From Streptomyces sp. LUP30 (GTDB lineage Bacteria > Actinomycetota > Actinomycetes > Streptomycetales > Streptomycetaceae), in contig NZ_MJAJ01000023.1 in the NCBI RefSeq assembly GCF_001746365.1, forward strand, positions 72,481-136,480: 64,000 bases of DNA, written 5' to 3'. Under the pieces are notes generated by a model that made no database searches, had not been told where the DNA came from, and was given only the letters and a program-made list of their open reading frames with translations. Below are positions 40,182 through 48,863 of the stretch, one piece after another. Numbering within the stretch: the first letter of the stretch is position 1; each line of letters starts with the position of its first letter. The position numbers were made by a program, and so were the translations under genes.

Positions 40182-41182
40182 AACTACTGGACAAAATCGA
40201 CACCTGGGCCAGCCGTCCTGTCGCGGTCCTGGGTGTGTCGGGAACCCGTGCGTTACTGGGGTTCGTCGGCCTCATGTTCTACGTCAGCCAGTACGGGGAC
40301 CGGCGCTACCTCTTCGGCCCCGGAAACGACACACTGCTGCCCTACCACCTCTTCCTTGACGAGTTGAAGGACTCGGGGAGTTTCAGTGTCTACGCGTGGA
40401 GCAGCTCGCCGGTCGTATTCGAAGTGCTGTTCCACCTCGGACTGATCGCTGCTTTGGCTGTCACGCTGGGTATCGGGGGCCGTCCCGTCCTGGCGGTGCA
40501 CGCCATATTTCTGTGGTCGCTCTACCAGCGGCAGTCGGCGCTGATGGACGGCGGCGACAACCTCATGCAGCTCGTGGTCCCGATGCTGCTTCTCACACAC
40601 TGCTATGATCATTTCTCCTTGCGCTCTCCTTTGGGGCAACGGGTGATACAGCGCATGCCCAAGGCCCTTCGAGCCGCCGGTGCCCCACTGCACAACCTGG
40701 GTGTCACCGCCATCGCGGTGCAGATATGCCTGGTCTACATGGTCAGCGGGCTTTACAAGGTGCAGGGGCAGGCGTGGCAGGACGGCACCGCGCTCTTCTA
40801 CATCATGCGGGTACCGGAATTCGAACTCCCCGGAATTTCGCAGTTCGCATACAACAACGACCTGTTGGTGTACCTCGGCACCTATGCAACCGTCATCTTT
40901 CTCGTCTATTTCCCCATGGGTGTCCTGGTAAGGTCCCTGCGCCCATGGGCGGCTGCCGCATCCATCGGTTTCCACGTCTCCATCGGATTCTTCATGGGGC
41001 TCACCGGATTCGCATTGACGATGATCGCGTGTGATCTCGTCTTCCTGTCGCCGGAACTGTCCCGCGCACTGCAGGCAGCGCGAAGGCTGAACGCACGTCG
41101 CAAGGAGAAGGCAGCGGCGGACGGGACGGGAAGCAGTGCGGCACACAACCGCGAGCCGGTAGCGGCCGCTTCCGCCGACTGA
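40178..41182 (+). CDS. HTTM-domain membrane protein (SdpB / gamma-carboxylase-like)
   Basis: A 334-residue polytopic membrane protein of the HTTM family (related to vitamin K-dependent gamma-carboxylase and to SdpB). Visible features are an N-terminal SGTRALLGFVGLMFYVSQYG, the SLYQRQSALMDGGDNLMQLV segment typical of HTTM proteins, and YMVSGLYKVQGQAWQDGTALFYIM. A basic Ala-rich tail follows. Codon 26 (40253-40255) is TTA, the leucine codon read only by the bldA tRNA in Streptomyces, so translation is probably restricted to late growth. GTG start overlaps the DUF5819 stop. Confidence 0.85.
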   Translation: MKLLDKIDTWASRPVAVLGVSGTRALLGFVGLMFYVSQYGDRRYLFGPGNDTLLPYHLFLDELKDSGSFSVYAWSSSPVVFEVLFHLGLIAALAVTLGIGGRPVLAVHAIFLWSLYQRQSALMDGGDNLMQLVVPMLLLTHCYDHFSLRSPLGQRVIQRMPKALRAAGAPLHNLGVTAIAVQICLVYMVSGLYKVQGQAWQDGTALFYIMRVPEFELPGISQFAYNNDLLVYLGTYATVIFLVYFPMGVLVRSLRPWAAAASIGFHVSIGFFMGLTGFALTMIACDLVFLSPELSRALQAARRLNARRKEKAAADGTGSSAAHNREPVAAASAD

Positions 41183-41192
41183 AAGGCTCCCC

Positions 41193-42044
41193 GTGCGACG
41201 CCCTCCCACCTGCGTCATCGGCAGTCACCTCGATGCTCCTCGTGTGACCGGCGGGCATGATCCCGACGCGTACGTGGAGCTGGGATCGTTCACCAAGGTC
41301 CTGACCGGAACCGTGCTTGCCGTGCTTGCCGAGAAGCGCGTCGTTTCCCTCGACGACCCGGTCGAACGGTGGCTGAGCGCGCCGGCAGGTACCGGCGTCA
41401 CCCTTCGACACCTCGCCGACCACACCTCCGGCCTTCCGCGGCTGCCCCCTGACACGGGCCTGTTCAACCCGTACAGGGACTTCACGCAGACTCAGCTCGA
41501 ACAGCTCGTGGGTCGTCTCGACAGTTTGGTCACCGCAAGCCCGGGTGAGCGCGAGGAGTATTCCAACTTCGGGTACGCCGTGCTCGGCGCCGCACTCATG
41601 TCGGCTGCCGGCCAGGGCTACGAGGAACTGGTCGGCGATCACGTGCTCGCGCCTCTCGGCTTGCCCGCAGGGGCGGTGACCGCCAGACCACCCGCGGACC
41701 GGCGTCTGCTGGCGTCGAGCTGGTTCGGCCGCCCCGTGAAGCCATGGGACTTGACCGGAGCCGTCCTGCCCGCGGGTGGCATGTGGGCCAGCACGCGTAC
41801 GACCGCCGGCCTGCTCACCGGACTGCTCGTCGACAAGACCCTCGGTGAGCCGGCGCTCACCTGGCGCCGGGTGGGAGATATGCCGCTGACCTACCACAAC
41901 GGTGCCACCCGAAAGTCGAGGGTCTTCGCCGGAGCGTTGCCCGACGGCCGCTGGGTGGTCGTTCATCGCCTCTCCGGATCCGTCAAGGACACGGATGCAG
42001 CGGGAGTCGACGAACTTCGCGCATCGGCCAAGGAAAGCGGATGA
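41193..42044 (+). CDS. Beta-lactamase-fold serine hydrolase
   Basis: A 283-residue serine hydrolase of the class C beta-lactamase / D-aminopeptidase fold. The nucleophile motif is GSFTKVL (Ser-x-x-Lys, near residues 32-38), the second motif is YSNFGY and the third is HNG in TYHNGATRKS. It lacks a signal peptide and is shorter than secreted relatives, so it looks cytosolic. It starts 10 bp after the HTTM gene behind GAAAGG, so it is probably the fourth gene of that operon. A role in processing or self-protection is speculation. Confidence 0.82.
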   Translation: MRRPPTCVIGSHLDAPRVTGGHDPDAYVELGSFTKVLTGTVLAVLAEKRVVSLDDPVERWLSAPAGTGVTLRHLADHTSGLPRLPPDTGLFNPYRDFTQTQLEQLVGRLDSLVTASPGEREEYSNFGYAVLGAALMSAAGQGYEELVGDHVLAPLGLPAGAVTARPPADRRLLASSWFGRPVKPWDLTGAVLPAGGMWASTRTTAGLLTGLLVDKTLGEPALTWRRVGDMPLTYHNGATRKSRVFAGALPDGRWVVVHRLSGSVKDTDAAGVDELRASAKESG

Positions 42045-42111
42045 ATCAGCGGCTTCCGCGATGCTGCGATCGAACGGCTGCGGTGCGCGGGGCGGTCTGC
42101 GTGGGCGGATG

Positions 42112-42193
42112 GCGCGGCACAAGGCATCCCCGGCGGGACGCGGCACCGTGCCGCGCGGCGCTGATCCGTGGAAACAGCACCGCGCGGCACAAG
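42112..42193. repeat. GCGCGGCACAAG direct repeats around a palindrome
   Basis: Identical 12-mers at 42112-42123 and 42182-42193 flank the palindrome CGCGGCAC-C-GTGCCGCG (42139-42155), which carries the same CGCGGCAC core in both orientations. This looks like a protein-binding array next to the tRNA scar. Confidence 0.55.
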
Positions 42194-42221
42194 TCGGCAC
42201 CCCCCACCCGATCGCGGTAGC

Positions 42222-42267
42222 CCTCGTCATGTGCAGGTCTCGGGTTCGAGTCCCGAAGGCCGCTCCA
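42222..42267 (+). pseudogene. 3' half of a tRNA-Thr gene (truncated)
   Basis: Reading upstream from the CCA at 42265-42267 there is an acceptor 3' strand (AGGCCGC), a perfect T arm (TCGGG, TTCGAGT, CCCGA), a variable region AGGTC, an anticodon 3' stem and a loop CTCGTCA with CGT at the anticodon positions. Upstream, the matching anticodon stem, D arm and 5' acceptor strand are missing. This is what the attachment-site copy of a tRNA looks like after integration or decay of an element. Confidence 0.7.
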
Positions 42268-42272
42268 CTCAG

Positions 42273-42305
42273 GACCAGGTCAGATGCCCGCTGACCTGGT
42301 CTTTT
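42273..42305 (+). terminator. Intrinsic terminator of the tRNA fragment
   Basis: GACCAGGTCAG (42273-42283) pairs perfectly with CTGACCTGGTC (42291-42301) across ATGCCCG, followed by TTTTG. It begins 5 bp after the tRNA CCA end, as native tRNA terminators do. Confidence 0.9.
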
Positions 42306-42474
42306 GTGGTGAGCTACTGATGGCCGGTCAGATCGCGGGGCAGCCTTCGAGGAACTGGGGCGCAAGGGGCCCGCATCGGGGTACGCCCACCCGATCCTGT
42401 GACCCGGGCGCTCGGGATCCACGCGTGCGGGGGCTCCTGGCCGGGAAGCCGGCCTGGGAGCCCCTCCCCACACC

Positions 42475-42618
42475 ATGGCCGAGTTCGCGGACCTCTTCAC
42501 GAACGCCGAACTCGCCGTCCAGCCCGGCGCCGGACAGCATCCGTGGCTCGACGACGCCGACCGATTCGGGGTAACCACCACAGATTTCCTGGGACAGACC
42601 ACCGCCCCGTCGTCATAA
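42475..42618 (+). CDS. Short open frame, 47 residues, unrecognised
   Basis: An ATG with GGGAG ~13 bp upstream opens a 47-residue frame beginning MAEFADLFTNAEL. The composition (acidic N-terminus, LDDADRFGVTTTDFLG) looks more protein-like than the shadow frames around it. No family recognised; it could be the remnant of a larger gene. Confidence 0.25.
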   Translation: MAEFADLFTNAELAVQPGAGQHPWLDDADRFGVTTTDFLGQTTAPSS

Positions 42619-42835
42619 TCCCAGCCGTGAAAGCCCCCAGCCGAAACCGCATGACACAACGGAAAGTAACCGCCTCGCCGACCACCAGGGACCGGATTGC
42701 TCACCATGCACCGACGCGGTCAGAGCTCGCGACACCCGGATTCCGGCCTTTCCGCAGGGCTCAGTGCCGACGCTCAAAGGGAACCTGCACCGGCACGACC
42801 GGCACGACCCAACGGCCCGACCCTCGGGGGACTGT

Positions 42836-44653
42836 GTGATCGACGCGTACGAGGATCCCGGCACGCCCGACACCCACGGCGGCTGGGCGTATCTCGCCTG
42901 GCTGGCGCGCTGCCAGCCGTGGCGGTCGGCGGCCGGCGCGGTGCTGGCCAGCGTCTGGATGGTGCTGCTGGCGGTGGCTCCCTACCTGCTGTCGAAGGCG
43001 GTGGACGACGGGCTGGAGCCCGGTGACACGGCCGCGCTGGCCGGCTGGACGGCGGCCCTGCTCGCCGTGGGCGCGCTCAACGCCTGGGTGAGCATCATGC
43101 GGCACCGCACGATGACCCGGGTGCGCATGGACGCCTACTTCCGCACCACCAAGGTCGTGGTCGGACACGCGGCGCGCCTCGGCTCCACGCTCTCGCGCGG
43201 GGTGGGCAGCGGCGAGGTCGTCACCATCGGCGTCGGCGACGTGCAGACCATCGCGAACTCGTTGACGGTGATCGGACCCGGCGTGGGCTCGGTCGTGGTC
43301 TACGTGTTCGTGGCGGGTCTGCTGCTGTCGGTGTCGCCGCTGCTGGCGGCGGTCGTGCTGCTGGGGATGCCGGTGGTCGCCCTGCTGGTGGGGCCGCTGA
43401 TGGCGCGGCTGCAGGGCACGGAGGCCGAGTACCGGGAGCGGCAGGGCGTGCTCACCGCGCGGATCGGCGACCTGGCGGGCGGCCTGCGGGTCCTCAACGG
43501 CCTCGGCGGGAAGGGGCTGTTCGCGGACGCCTTCGACCGTGACTCGCAGCGGCTGCGGGCGCAGGGCTACCGGGTCGGGGCGGTCACCAGCTGGATGCAG
43601 GCGCTCGGGGTGGGCCTGCCGACCCTGTTCCTCGCCGTGGTGACCTGGCTGGCGGCCCGGCTCGCCGCCCAGGGCGAGCTGACGGTGGGCGAGTTGGTGT
43701 CGGTGTACGGCTATGTCGCCGTCCTGGTCGGCCCGGTGGCGTTCCTCGTCGACATGGGCTACCAGCTCAGCCGGGGCGTGGTGGCCGCCCGGCGCGTCGT
43801 GGGGCTGTTGCGCGCGGAGCCCGAACCGGACACCGGGACCGCCGAAGCGCCCGCCGAACCGGCGGTTCTGCACGATCCCGCCTCGGGCGTGCGGGTGGTG
43901 CCGGGTCGGCTGACCGCGCTGGTCGGCGCGCGCCACGCCGAGGTCACCGCCCTGGTGGACCGGCTCGGCCGCTACGGTCCCACGGACGTCGCCTGGGGCA
44001 CGGTGCGCCTGGACGCCCTGCCCCTGGACCGGGTCAGGGCCGCGATCCTGGTCGCCGACAACGAGGCCGACCTGTTCGCGGGGAGCCTGCGCGAGGTGGT
44101 GGCCGGGCGGCGTGAGCGCTCTCCGGCGGACATCGCGCGGGCCGTGCGGGCGGCCGCGGCCGACGACATCGTGCAGGGCCTGCCCGAGGGACTCGACTCG
44201 CCCGTGACCGCGCAGGGCCGCAGCCTCTCCGGGGGCCAGCGGCAGCGCGTCCGTCTGGTGCGGGCGCTGCTCGCCGATCCCGAGGTGCTGCTGGCCGTCG
44301 AGCCGACGTCGGCGCTCGACGCGCACACGGAGGCGGTCGTCGCGCGGCGGCTGAGGTCGGCGCGGGCCGGGCGCACCACGGTCGTGACCACCACCTCCCC
44401 GCTGCTTCTCGACCAGGCGGAGACCGTGCACTATCTGGTCGACGGCAAGGTGGCGGCGACCGGCCGCCACGGCGACCTGCTGCGACACGAGCCCGGATAC
44501 CGCGCGTTGGTGGCACGTGACGCCGGCGACGGCCAAGAGGAAGAAGGCGGCGAGAACGCCGACGACGCCGGACGCGCCGAACGCTTCGGCGAGGTCCTCG
44601 GGTCAGCGGGGGCGGAGCCGGACGACATCGATGCCGAGGAGGCCCTGCGATGA
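42836..44653 (+). CDS. ABC exporter half-transporter with degenerate ATPase
   Basis: A 605-residue exporter subunit with six membrane helices and an ATPase domain that has lost its phosphate-binding loop: the Walker A position reads LVGARHAEVTALV with no GxxGxGK. Walker B is LLAVEPTSALD (Asp replaced by Val before Glu), while the signature LSGGQRQRVRLVRAL is intact. GTG start behind GGGGG. It must work as the non-catalytic half of a heterodimer with the next gene, whose ATG overlaps its stop. Confidence 0.9.
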   Translation: MIDAYEDPGTPDTHGGWAYLAWLARCQPWRSAAGAVLASVWMVLLAVAPYLLSKAVDDGLEPGDTAALAGWTAALLAVGALNAWVSIMRHRTMTRVRMDAYFRTTKVVVGHAARLGSTLSRGVGSGEVVTIGVGDVQTIANSLTVIGPGVGSVVVYVFVAGLLLSVSPLLAAVVLLGMPVVALLVGPLMARLQGTEAEYRERQGVLTARIGDLAGGLRVLNGLGGKGLFADAFDRDSQRLRAQGYRVGAVTSWMQALGVGLPTLFLAVVTWLAARLAAQGELTVGELVSVYGYVAVLVGPVAFLVDMGYQLSRGVVAARRVVGLLRAEPEPDTGTAEAPAEPAVLHDPASGVRVVPGRLTALVGARHAEVTALVDRLGRYGPTDVAWGTVRLDALPLDRVRAAILVADNEADLFAGSLREVVAGRRERSPADIARAVRAAAADDIVQGLPEGLDSPVTAQGRSLSGGQRQRVRLVRALLADPEVLLAVEPTSALDAHTEAVVARRLRSARAGRTTVVTTTSPLLLDQAETVHYLVDGKVAATGRHGDLLRHEPGYRALVARDAGDGQEEEGGENADDAGRAERFGEVLGSAGAEPDDIDAEEALR

Positions 44654-46476
44654 CCGCCCCGACCGGGCCGACCGGGATCACGGAGGGCGACGGGGACTCG
44701 GGACGGCTGCCGGTCGCCGGGCGGGCCGATGTGCGCCGGGCGGCGGTCCGTCTCGTGCGGGCCGACGGCCGGGCCTTCGCCGCCACGCTCACCCTGAACG
44801 TCCTCGCCGCCGGGGCCGGTCTCGTCGGCCCGTGGCTGCTGGGCCGGATCATCGACGAGGTGCGGGCCGGACACGGAACCGGCGTCGTGGACCGGCTGTC
44901 GGCGGCCATCGTGGGCTGCGCGCTGGCCCAGTTGCTGCTGGCGCGCTGGGCCCGGTACGCGGGACACCGCTTCGGCGAGCGGACGCTCGCGCGGGTCCGG
45001 GAGGAGTTCGTCGGGCGGGCGCTGGCGCTGCCCGCGTCGGCGGTCGAGCGGGCCGGCGCCGGCGACCTGACCACGCGGGGCACCGCCGACGTGGCGGCCG
45101 TGGGCACGACCCTGCGGGACGCCGGGCCCGAGCTGCTGGTCTGCACGGTCCAGGCGCTGTTCACGCTCGGCGCTGTCTTCGTGATCGACCCGCTGCTCGG
45201 CGCGGTCGGCGTGCTCGCCCTGACCTCCGTCTGGTTCGCCCTGCGCTGGTATCTGCGCCGGGCCCGCGCCGGTTATCTCGCCCAGGGCGCGGCCGACTCC
45301 GAGGTCGCCGAGATCGTCGCGGCCACGGCGGCCGGGGCGCGCACGGTCGAGGCGTTCCGGCTCCAGGAGCGGCGGACGGCGGCGAGCAGGGACGCGCTGG
45401 AGATCTCGCGTCGCTCCCGCTTCCACACCCTCTACCTGCGCACGGTGTTCTTCCCGACGGTGGAGGCCTCGTACTCGCTGCCGGTGGCGGGTGTGCTGCT
45501 GCTGGGCGGAGCGCTGCACGCGCGGGGCACGATGAGCCTGGGCGCGGTGGTCGCGGCCGCGCTGTATCTGCGGCAGTTCACCGAGCCGCTGGACCAGATC
45601 CTGATGCGCGTCGAGCAACTGCAGAGCAGCGGTGCCTCGTTCGCCCGTGTGGAGGGCCTGGCGGGGGCGCCGCGCGCCGTGGCCGACGGCGGGGCGCCGA
45701 CTCCGGCGGACGACCGGATCGACGTGACCGGCGTGCGGTATGCCTACGAGCGCGGCGGCGAGGTGCTGCGCGGGGTCGATCTGACGGTGCGGCCCGGGGA
45801 GCGGCTGGCGGTCGTGGGCCCGTCGGGCGCGGGCAAGACCACGCTCAGCAGGCTGCTCGCGGGGGTGGACGCGCCGAGCGCGGGCTCGGTGACGGTGGGC
45901 GGCGCTCCGGTCGCGGAGCTGACGCCCGAGACGCTGCGCCGTCAGGTCGTCCTCGTCACCCAGGAGCACCATGTTTTTCTGGGCACGGTCCGCGACAACC
46001 TGCTGATCGCCGAACCGGCCGCGACGGACGAGGAGTTGTGGGCGGCGCTGGGCGCGGTCGGCGCCGCCGGCTGGGTGCGGGAGCTGCCGGGCGGACTGGA
46101 CGCCGAACTGGGCGGGACCGGCCGCCGTACGGACGGCTCGCAGGCCCAGCAGCTCGCCCTGGCACGGGTGGTGCTGGCCGACCCGCACACGCTGATCCTG
46201 GACGAGGCGACGGCCCTGCTGGACCCGACGACGGCCCGGCACACCGAGCGCGCGCTGGCCGCCGTCCTCCGCGGCCGGACCGTGATCGCCATCGCCCACC
46301 GGCTGCACACCGCCCACGACGCGGACCGGGTCGCGGTGATGGAGGACGGCAGGCTCACCGAACTGGGCACGCACGAAGCGTTGGTGGCGGGTGACGGCGC
46401 TTACGCGGCGCTGTGGCGGACCTGGCACGGGGAACCGGCGGACGACCGGGCCGCATCCGGGCCGCACCCGTCCTGA
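44650..46476 (+). CDS. ABC exporter half-transporter, catalytic partner
   Basis: A 608-residue exporter subunit with an intact Walker A (GPSGAGKTT) and Walker B with catalytic Glu (LILDEATALLD), but a ruined signature (TDGSQAQQLALARVV in place of SGGQ). Combined with the partner's intact LSGGQ it forms one functional ATP site. Six membrane helices precede the ATPase. Translationally coupled to the upstream gene (ATGA). Export substrate unknown; the operon lies next to the secreted-protease genes. Confidence 0.92.
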   Translation: MTAPTGPTGITEGDGDSGRLPVAGRADVRRAAVRLVRADGRAFAATLTLNVLAAGAGLVGPWLLGRIIDEVRAGHGTGVVDRLSAAIVGCALAQLLLARWARYAGHRFGERTLARVREEFVGRALALPASAVERAGAGDLTTRGTADVAAVGTTLRDAGPELLVCTVQALFTLGAVFVIDPLLGAVGVLALTSVWFALRWYLRRARAGYLAQGAADSEVAEIVAATAAGARTVEAFRLQERRTAASRDALEISRRSRFHTLYLRTVFFPTVEASYSLPVAGVLLLGGALHARGTMSLGAVVAAALYLRQFTEPLDQILMRVEQLQSSGASFARVEGLAGAPRAVADGGAPTPADDRIDVTGVRYAYERGGEVLRGVDLTVRPGERLAVVGPSGAGKTTLSRLLAGVDAPSAGSVTVGGAPVAELTPETLRRQVVLVTQEHHVFLGTVRDNLLIAEPAATDEELWAALGAVGAAGWVRELPGGLDAELGGTGRRTDGSQAQQLALARVVLADPHTLILDEATALLDPTTARHTERALAAVLRGRTVIAIAHRLHTAHDADRVAVMEDGRLTELGTHEALVAGDGAYAALWRTWHGEPADDRAASGPHPS

Positions 46477-46563
46477 GTCGCCGAGGGGCCGGGAAAGGCC
46501 CACCCGGCCGGAAAGTAACGGGTCCGGATATCGAACATGAATTACCGGACAACGAACCATTTC

Positions 46564-46618
46564 CGGCCAACTTCGTGACGCGCTCCTGACAGACAGCGCA
46601 ATCCACTGCCACTCTTCC
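46564..46618 (+). promoter_or_regulatory. Upstream motif shared by the M4 protease genes, copy 1
   Basis: CGGCCAAC at 46564, TCCTGACA at 46584 and CACTCTTCC at 46610. The same three blocks recur at near-identical spacing before the second M4 gene. TCCTGACA may include a -35-like CTGACA. The whole gap 46477-46764 has no gene. Confidence 0.5.
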
Positions 46619-46764
46619 CACTGCCAGTTCACAGCAACCCCACAGCAACACCTCGCTCCAGGTTCCGCCTTGGTTCTGCGTACCGCCTTTGTCGTGCCCG
46701 TACGGCCCACCCGCCGTCGGGTCTCCCCCTGGCCGCGTGATCCGCGGCCGCGCAGAAGGAGTCC

Positions 46765-48813
46765 GTGTTGAGCACCAGCCCCTCTCGCAGACGCACCCCC
46801 CACACCACCCGTCGTGCCGCGGCCGTCGCCCTCGTCGGCGTCTCCGCGCTCATCGCCGCCGCCGTGCAGTCGGGGGCCGCGACGGCCGCCCCGGCGCAGT
46901 CGCCGCGCGCGGCCGGACAGGCCAACCCGGGCGCCGAGTCGCTGCGCCTCACCCCCGCCCAGCGCGCCGCGCTGATCCGCGCCGCGGACGCCGGCAAGGC
47001 CGCGACCGCCAAGGAGCTGGGCCTGGGCGCCAAGGAGGCGCTCGTCGTCCGTGACGTCATCAAGGACGTCGACGGCACCGTGCACACCCGCTACGAGCGC
47101 ACCTACGCCGGCCTGCCGGTCCTCGGCGGCGACCTCGTCGTCGAGAAGGCGAAGTCCGGCGCCACCGAGGGCGTCACGAAGGCCACGCGGGCCGCCATCA
47201 AGGTCGCCTCGCTCAGCCCGGCCGTCAGCGCGCAGAAGGCGCAGAAGCAGGCGCTGGGCCTCGCCGCGGCCGCGGGCGCCGCGAAGGCGGCCACCGACCG
47301 GGCGCCGCGCAAGGTGATCTGGGCGGCGAACGGCACGCCGGTCCTGGCGTACGAGACGGTCGTGGGCGGCCTCCAGGAGGACGGCACCCCGAACGAGCTG
47401 CACGTCATCACCGACGCGACCACCGGCCAGAAGCTCTACGAGTACCAGGGCATCGAGACCGGCACCGGCAACACGATGTACAGCGGCACGGTGACACTCG
47501 GCACGACGCAGTCCGGGTCGACGTACAACCTGACCGACGCGGCGCGCGGCAGCCACAAGACGTACAACCTCAACCACGGCTCCTCCGGCACCGGCACGCT
47601 CTTCTCCGGTCCGGACGACGTCTGGGGCAACGGCGCCGCCTCCAACGCCGAGACGGCGGCCGCCGACGCGCACTACGGCGCGGCCCTCACCTGGGACTAC
47701 TACAAGAACGTGCACGGCCGCAGCGGCATCAAGGGCAACGGCGTCGGCGCGTACTCGCGGGTGCACTACGGCAACAACTACGTCAACGCGTTCTGGGACG
47801 ACGGCTGCTTCTGCATGACGTACGGCGACGGCTCGGGCAACACGCACCCGCTGACGGCGATCGACGTGGCCGGCCACGAGATGACGCACGGCGTCACCTC
47901 CAACACCGCGGGCCTCAACTACAGCGGGGAGTCCGGCGGTCTCAACGAGGCCACCTCGGACATCTTCGGCACCGCAGTGGAGTTCTACGCGGCGAACCCC
48001 TCCGACGTCGGTGACTACCTCATCGGCGAGGAGATCGACATCAACGGCGACGGCACGCCGCTGCGGTACATGGACAAGCCGAGCAAGGACGGCGCGTCGA
48101 AGGACAGTTGGTACTCCGGGATCGGGTCGGTGGACGTCCACTACTCGTCGGGTCCGGCGAACCACTTCTTCTACCTGCTGAGCGAGGGCAGCGGCGCCAA
48201 GGTCATCAACGGCGTCAGCTACAACTCCCCGACGGCGGACGGCCTTCCGGTCACCGGCATAGGCCGCGACAAGGCGGAGAAGATCTGGTTCCGCGCGCTC
48301 ACCACGAAGTTCACCTCGACCACCAACTACGCGGCGGCCCGCACCGGCACGCTGGCGGCGGCCGGTGAGCTGTACGGCACGACGTCCACCGAGTACAAGG
48401 CGGTCCAGGACGCGTGGGCCGGCGTCGCGGTCGGCGCCCGCTCCGGCGGTGGCGGCGGTGGCGGCACCTCCTTCGAGAACACCGCCGACGTATCGATTCC
48501 GGACAACGGGGCGGCGGTCACCTCGTCGATCACCGTCTCCGGCCGGACCGGCAACGCGCCGTCGAACCTCGCGGTGGCGGTCGACATCGTGCACACCTAC
48601 ATCGGCGACCTCCAGGTGCAGCTGGTGGCCCCCGACGGAACGGCGTACACGCTGAAGGCCTATGGCACCGGCGGGAGCGCGGACAACATCAACACCACGT
48701 ACACCGTGAACGCTTCCTCCGAAGTGGCCAACGGTGTGTGGAAGTTGAGGGTCCAGGACAACGCGGCCCAGGACACCGGCTACATCAACAGCTGGAAGCT
48801 CACCTTCCCGTAG
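46765..48813 (+). CDS. Secreted M4 metalloprotease with P domain
   Basis: A 682-residue thermolysin-family protease. GTG start six bases after AGAAGGAG. Signal peptide (to about residue 46), FTP/PepSY propeptide, then the M4 catalytic domain with HEMTH (371-375) and the distal Glu ligand in GGLNEATSDIFG. After a poly-Gly linker (~residue 565) comes a proprotein-convertase P domain (SIPDNGAAVTSSITVSG, VDIVHTYIGDLQVQL). It digests external proteins after self-processing. Paralogue of the following gene. Confidence 0.96.
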   Translation: MLSTSPSRRRTPHTTRRAAAVALVGVSALIAAAVQSGAATAAPAQSPRAAGQANPGAESLRLTPAQRAALIRAADAGKAATAKELGLGAKEALVVRDVIKDVDGTVHTRYERTYAGLPVLGGDLVVEKAKSGATEGVTKATRAAIKVASLSPAVSAQKAQKQALGLAAAAGAAKAATDRAPRKVIWAANGTPVLAYETVVGGLQEDGTPNELHVITDATTGQKLYEYQGIETGTGNTMYSGTVTLGTTQSGSTYNLTDAARGSHKTYNLNHGSSGTGTLFSGPDDVWGNGAASNAETAAADAHYGAALTWDYYKNVHGRSGIKGNGVGAYSRVHYGNNYVNAFWDDGCFCMTYGDGSGNTHPLTAIDVAGHEMTHGVTSNTAGLNYSGESGGLNEATSDIFGTAVEFYAANPSDVGDYLIGEEIDINGDGTPLRYMDKPSKDGASKDSWYSGIGSVDVHYSSGPANHFFYLLSEGSGAKVINGVSYNSPTADGLPVTGIGRDKAEKIWFRALTTKFTSTTNYAAARTGTLAAAGELYGTTSTEYKAVQDAWAGVAVGARSGGGGGGGTSFENTADVSIPDNGAAVTSSITVSGRTGNAPSNLAVAVDIVHTYIGDLQVQLVAPDGTAYTLKAYGTGGSADNINTTYTVNASSEVANGVWKLRVQDNAAQDTGYINSWKLTFP

Positions 48814-48863
48814 GCGGCGGGCCCCGCACGGGCCGCGCACAGCCGTCCGCAAGGCGACGCACA

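Larger units (their letters stand above)
42045..42835. other. 791-bp mostly non-coding stretch with tRNA scar
   Basis: No convincing full gene. It holds GCGCGGCAC-type repeats (42112-42193), a tRNA 3' fragment with its terminator (42222-42305), and one short open frame (42475-42618). The last ~200 bp should contain the promoter of the downstream ABC exporter. Confidence 0.6.

Noticed and set aside
42399..42839. A 146-codon plus-strand frame before the ABC exporter.
   Set aside because: Basic, low-complexity translation and no ribosome site; it overlaps the exporter start in another frame.
44431..48852. A 1473-codon open frame on the minus strand.
   Set aside because: It runs antisense across an ABC exporter and an M4 protease with clear motifs; the translation is Arg/Gly/Ala/Val-rich with no domain. 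It is a codon-bias shadow.
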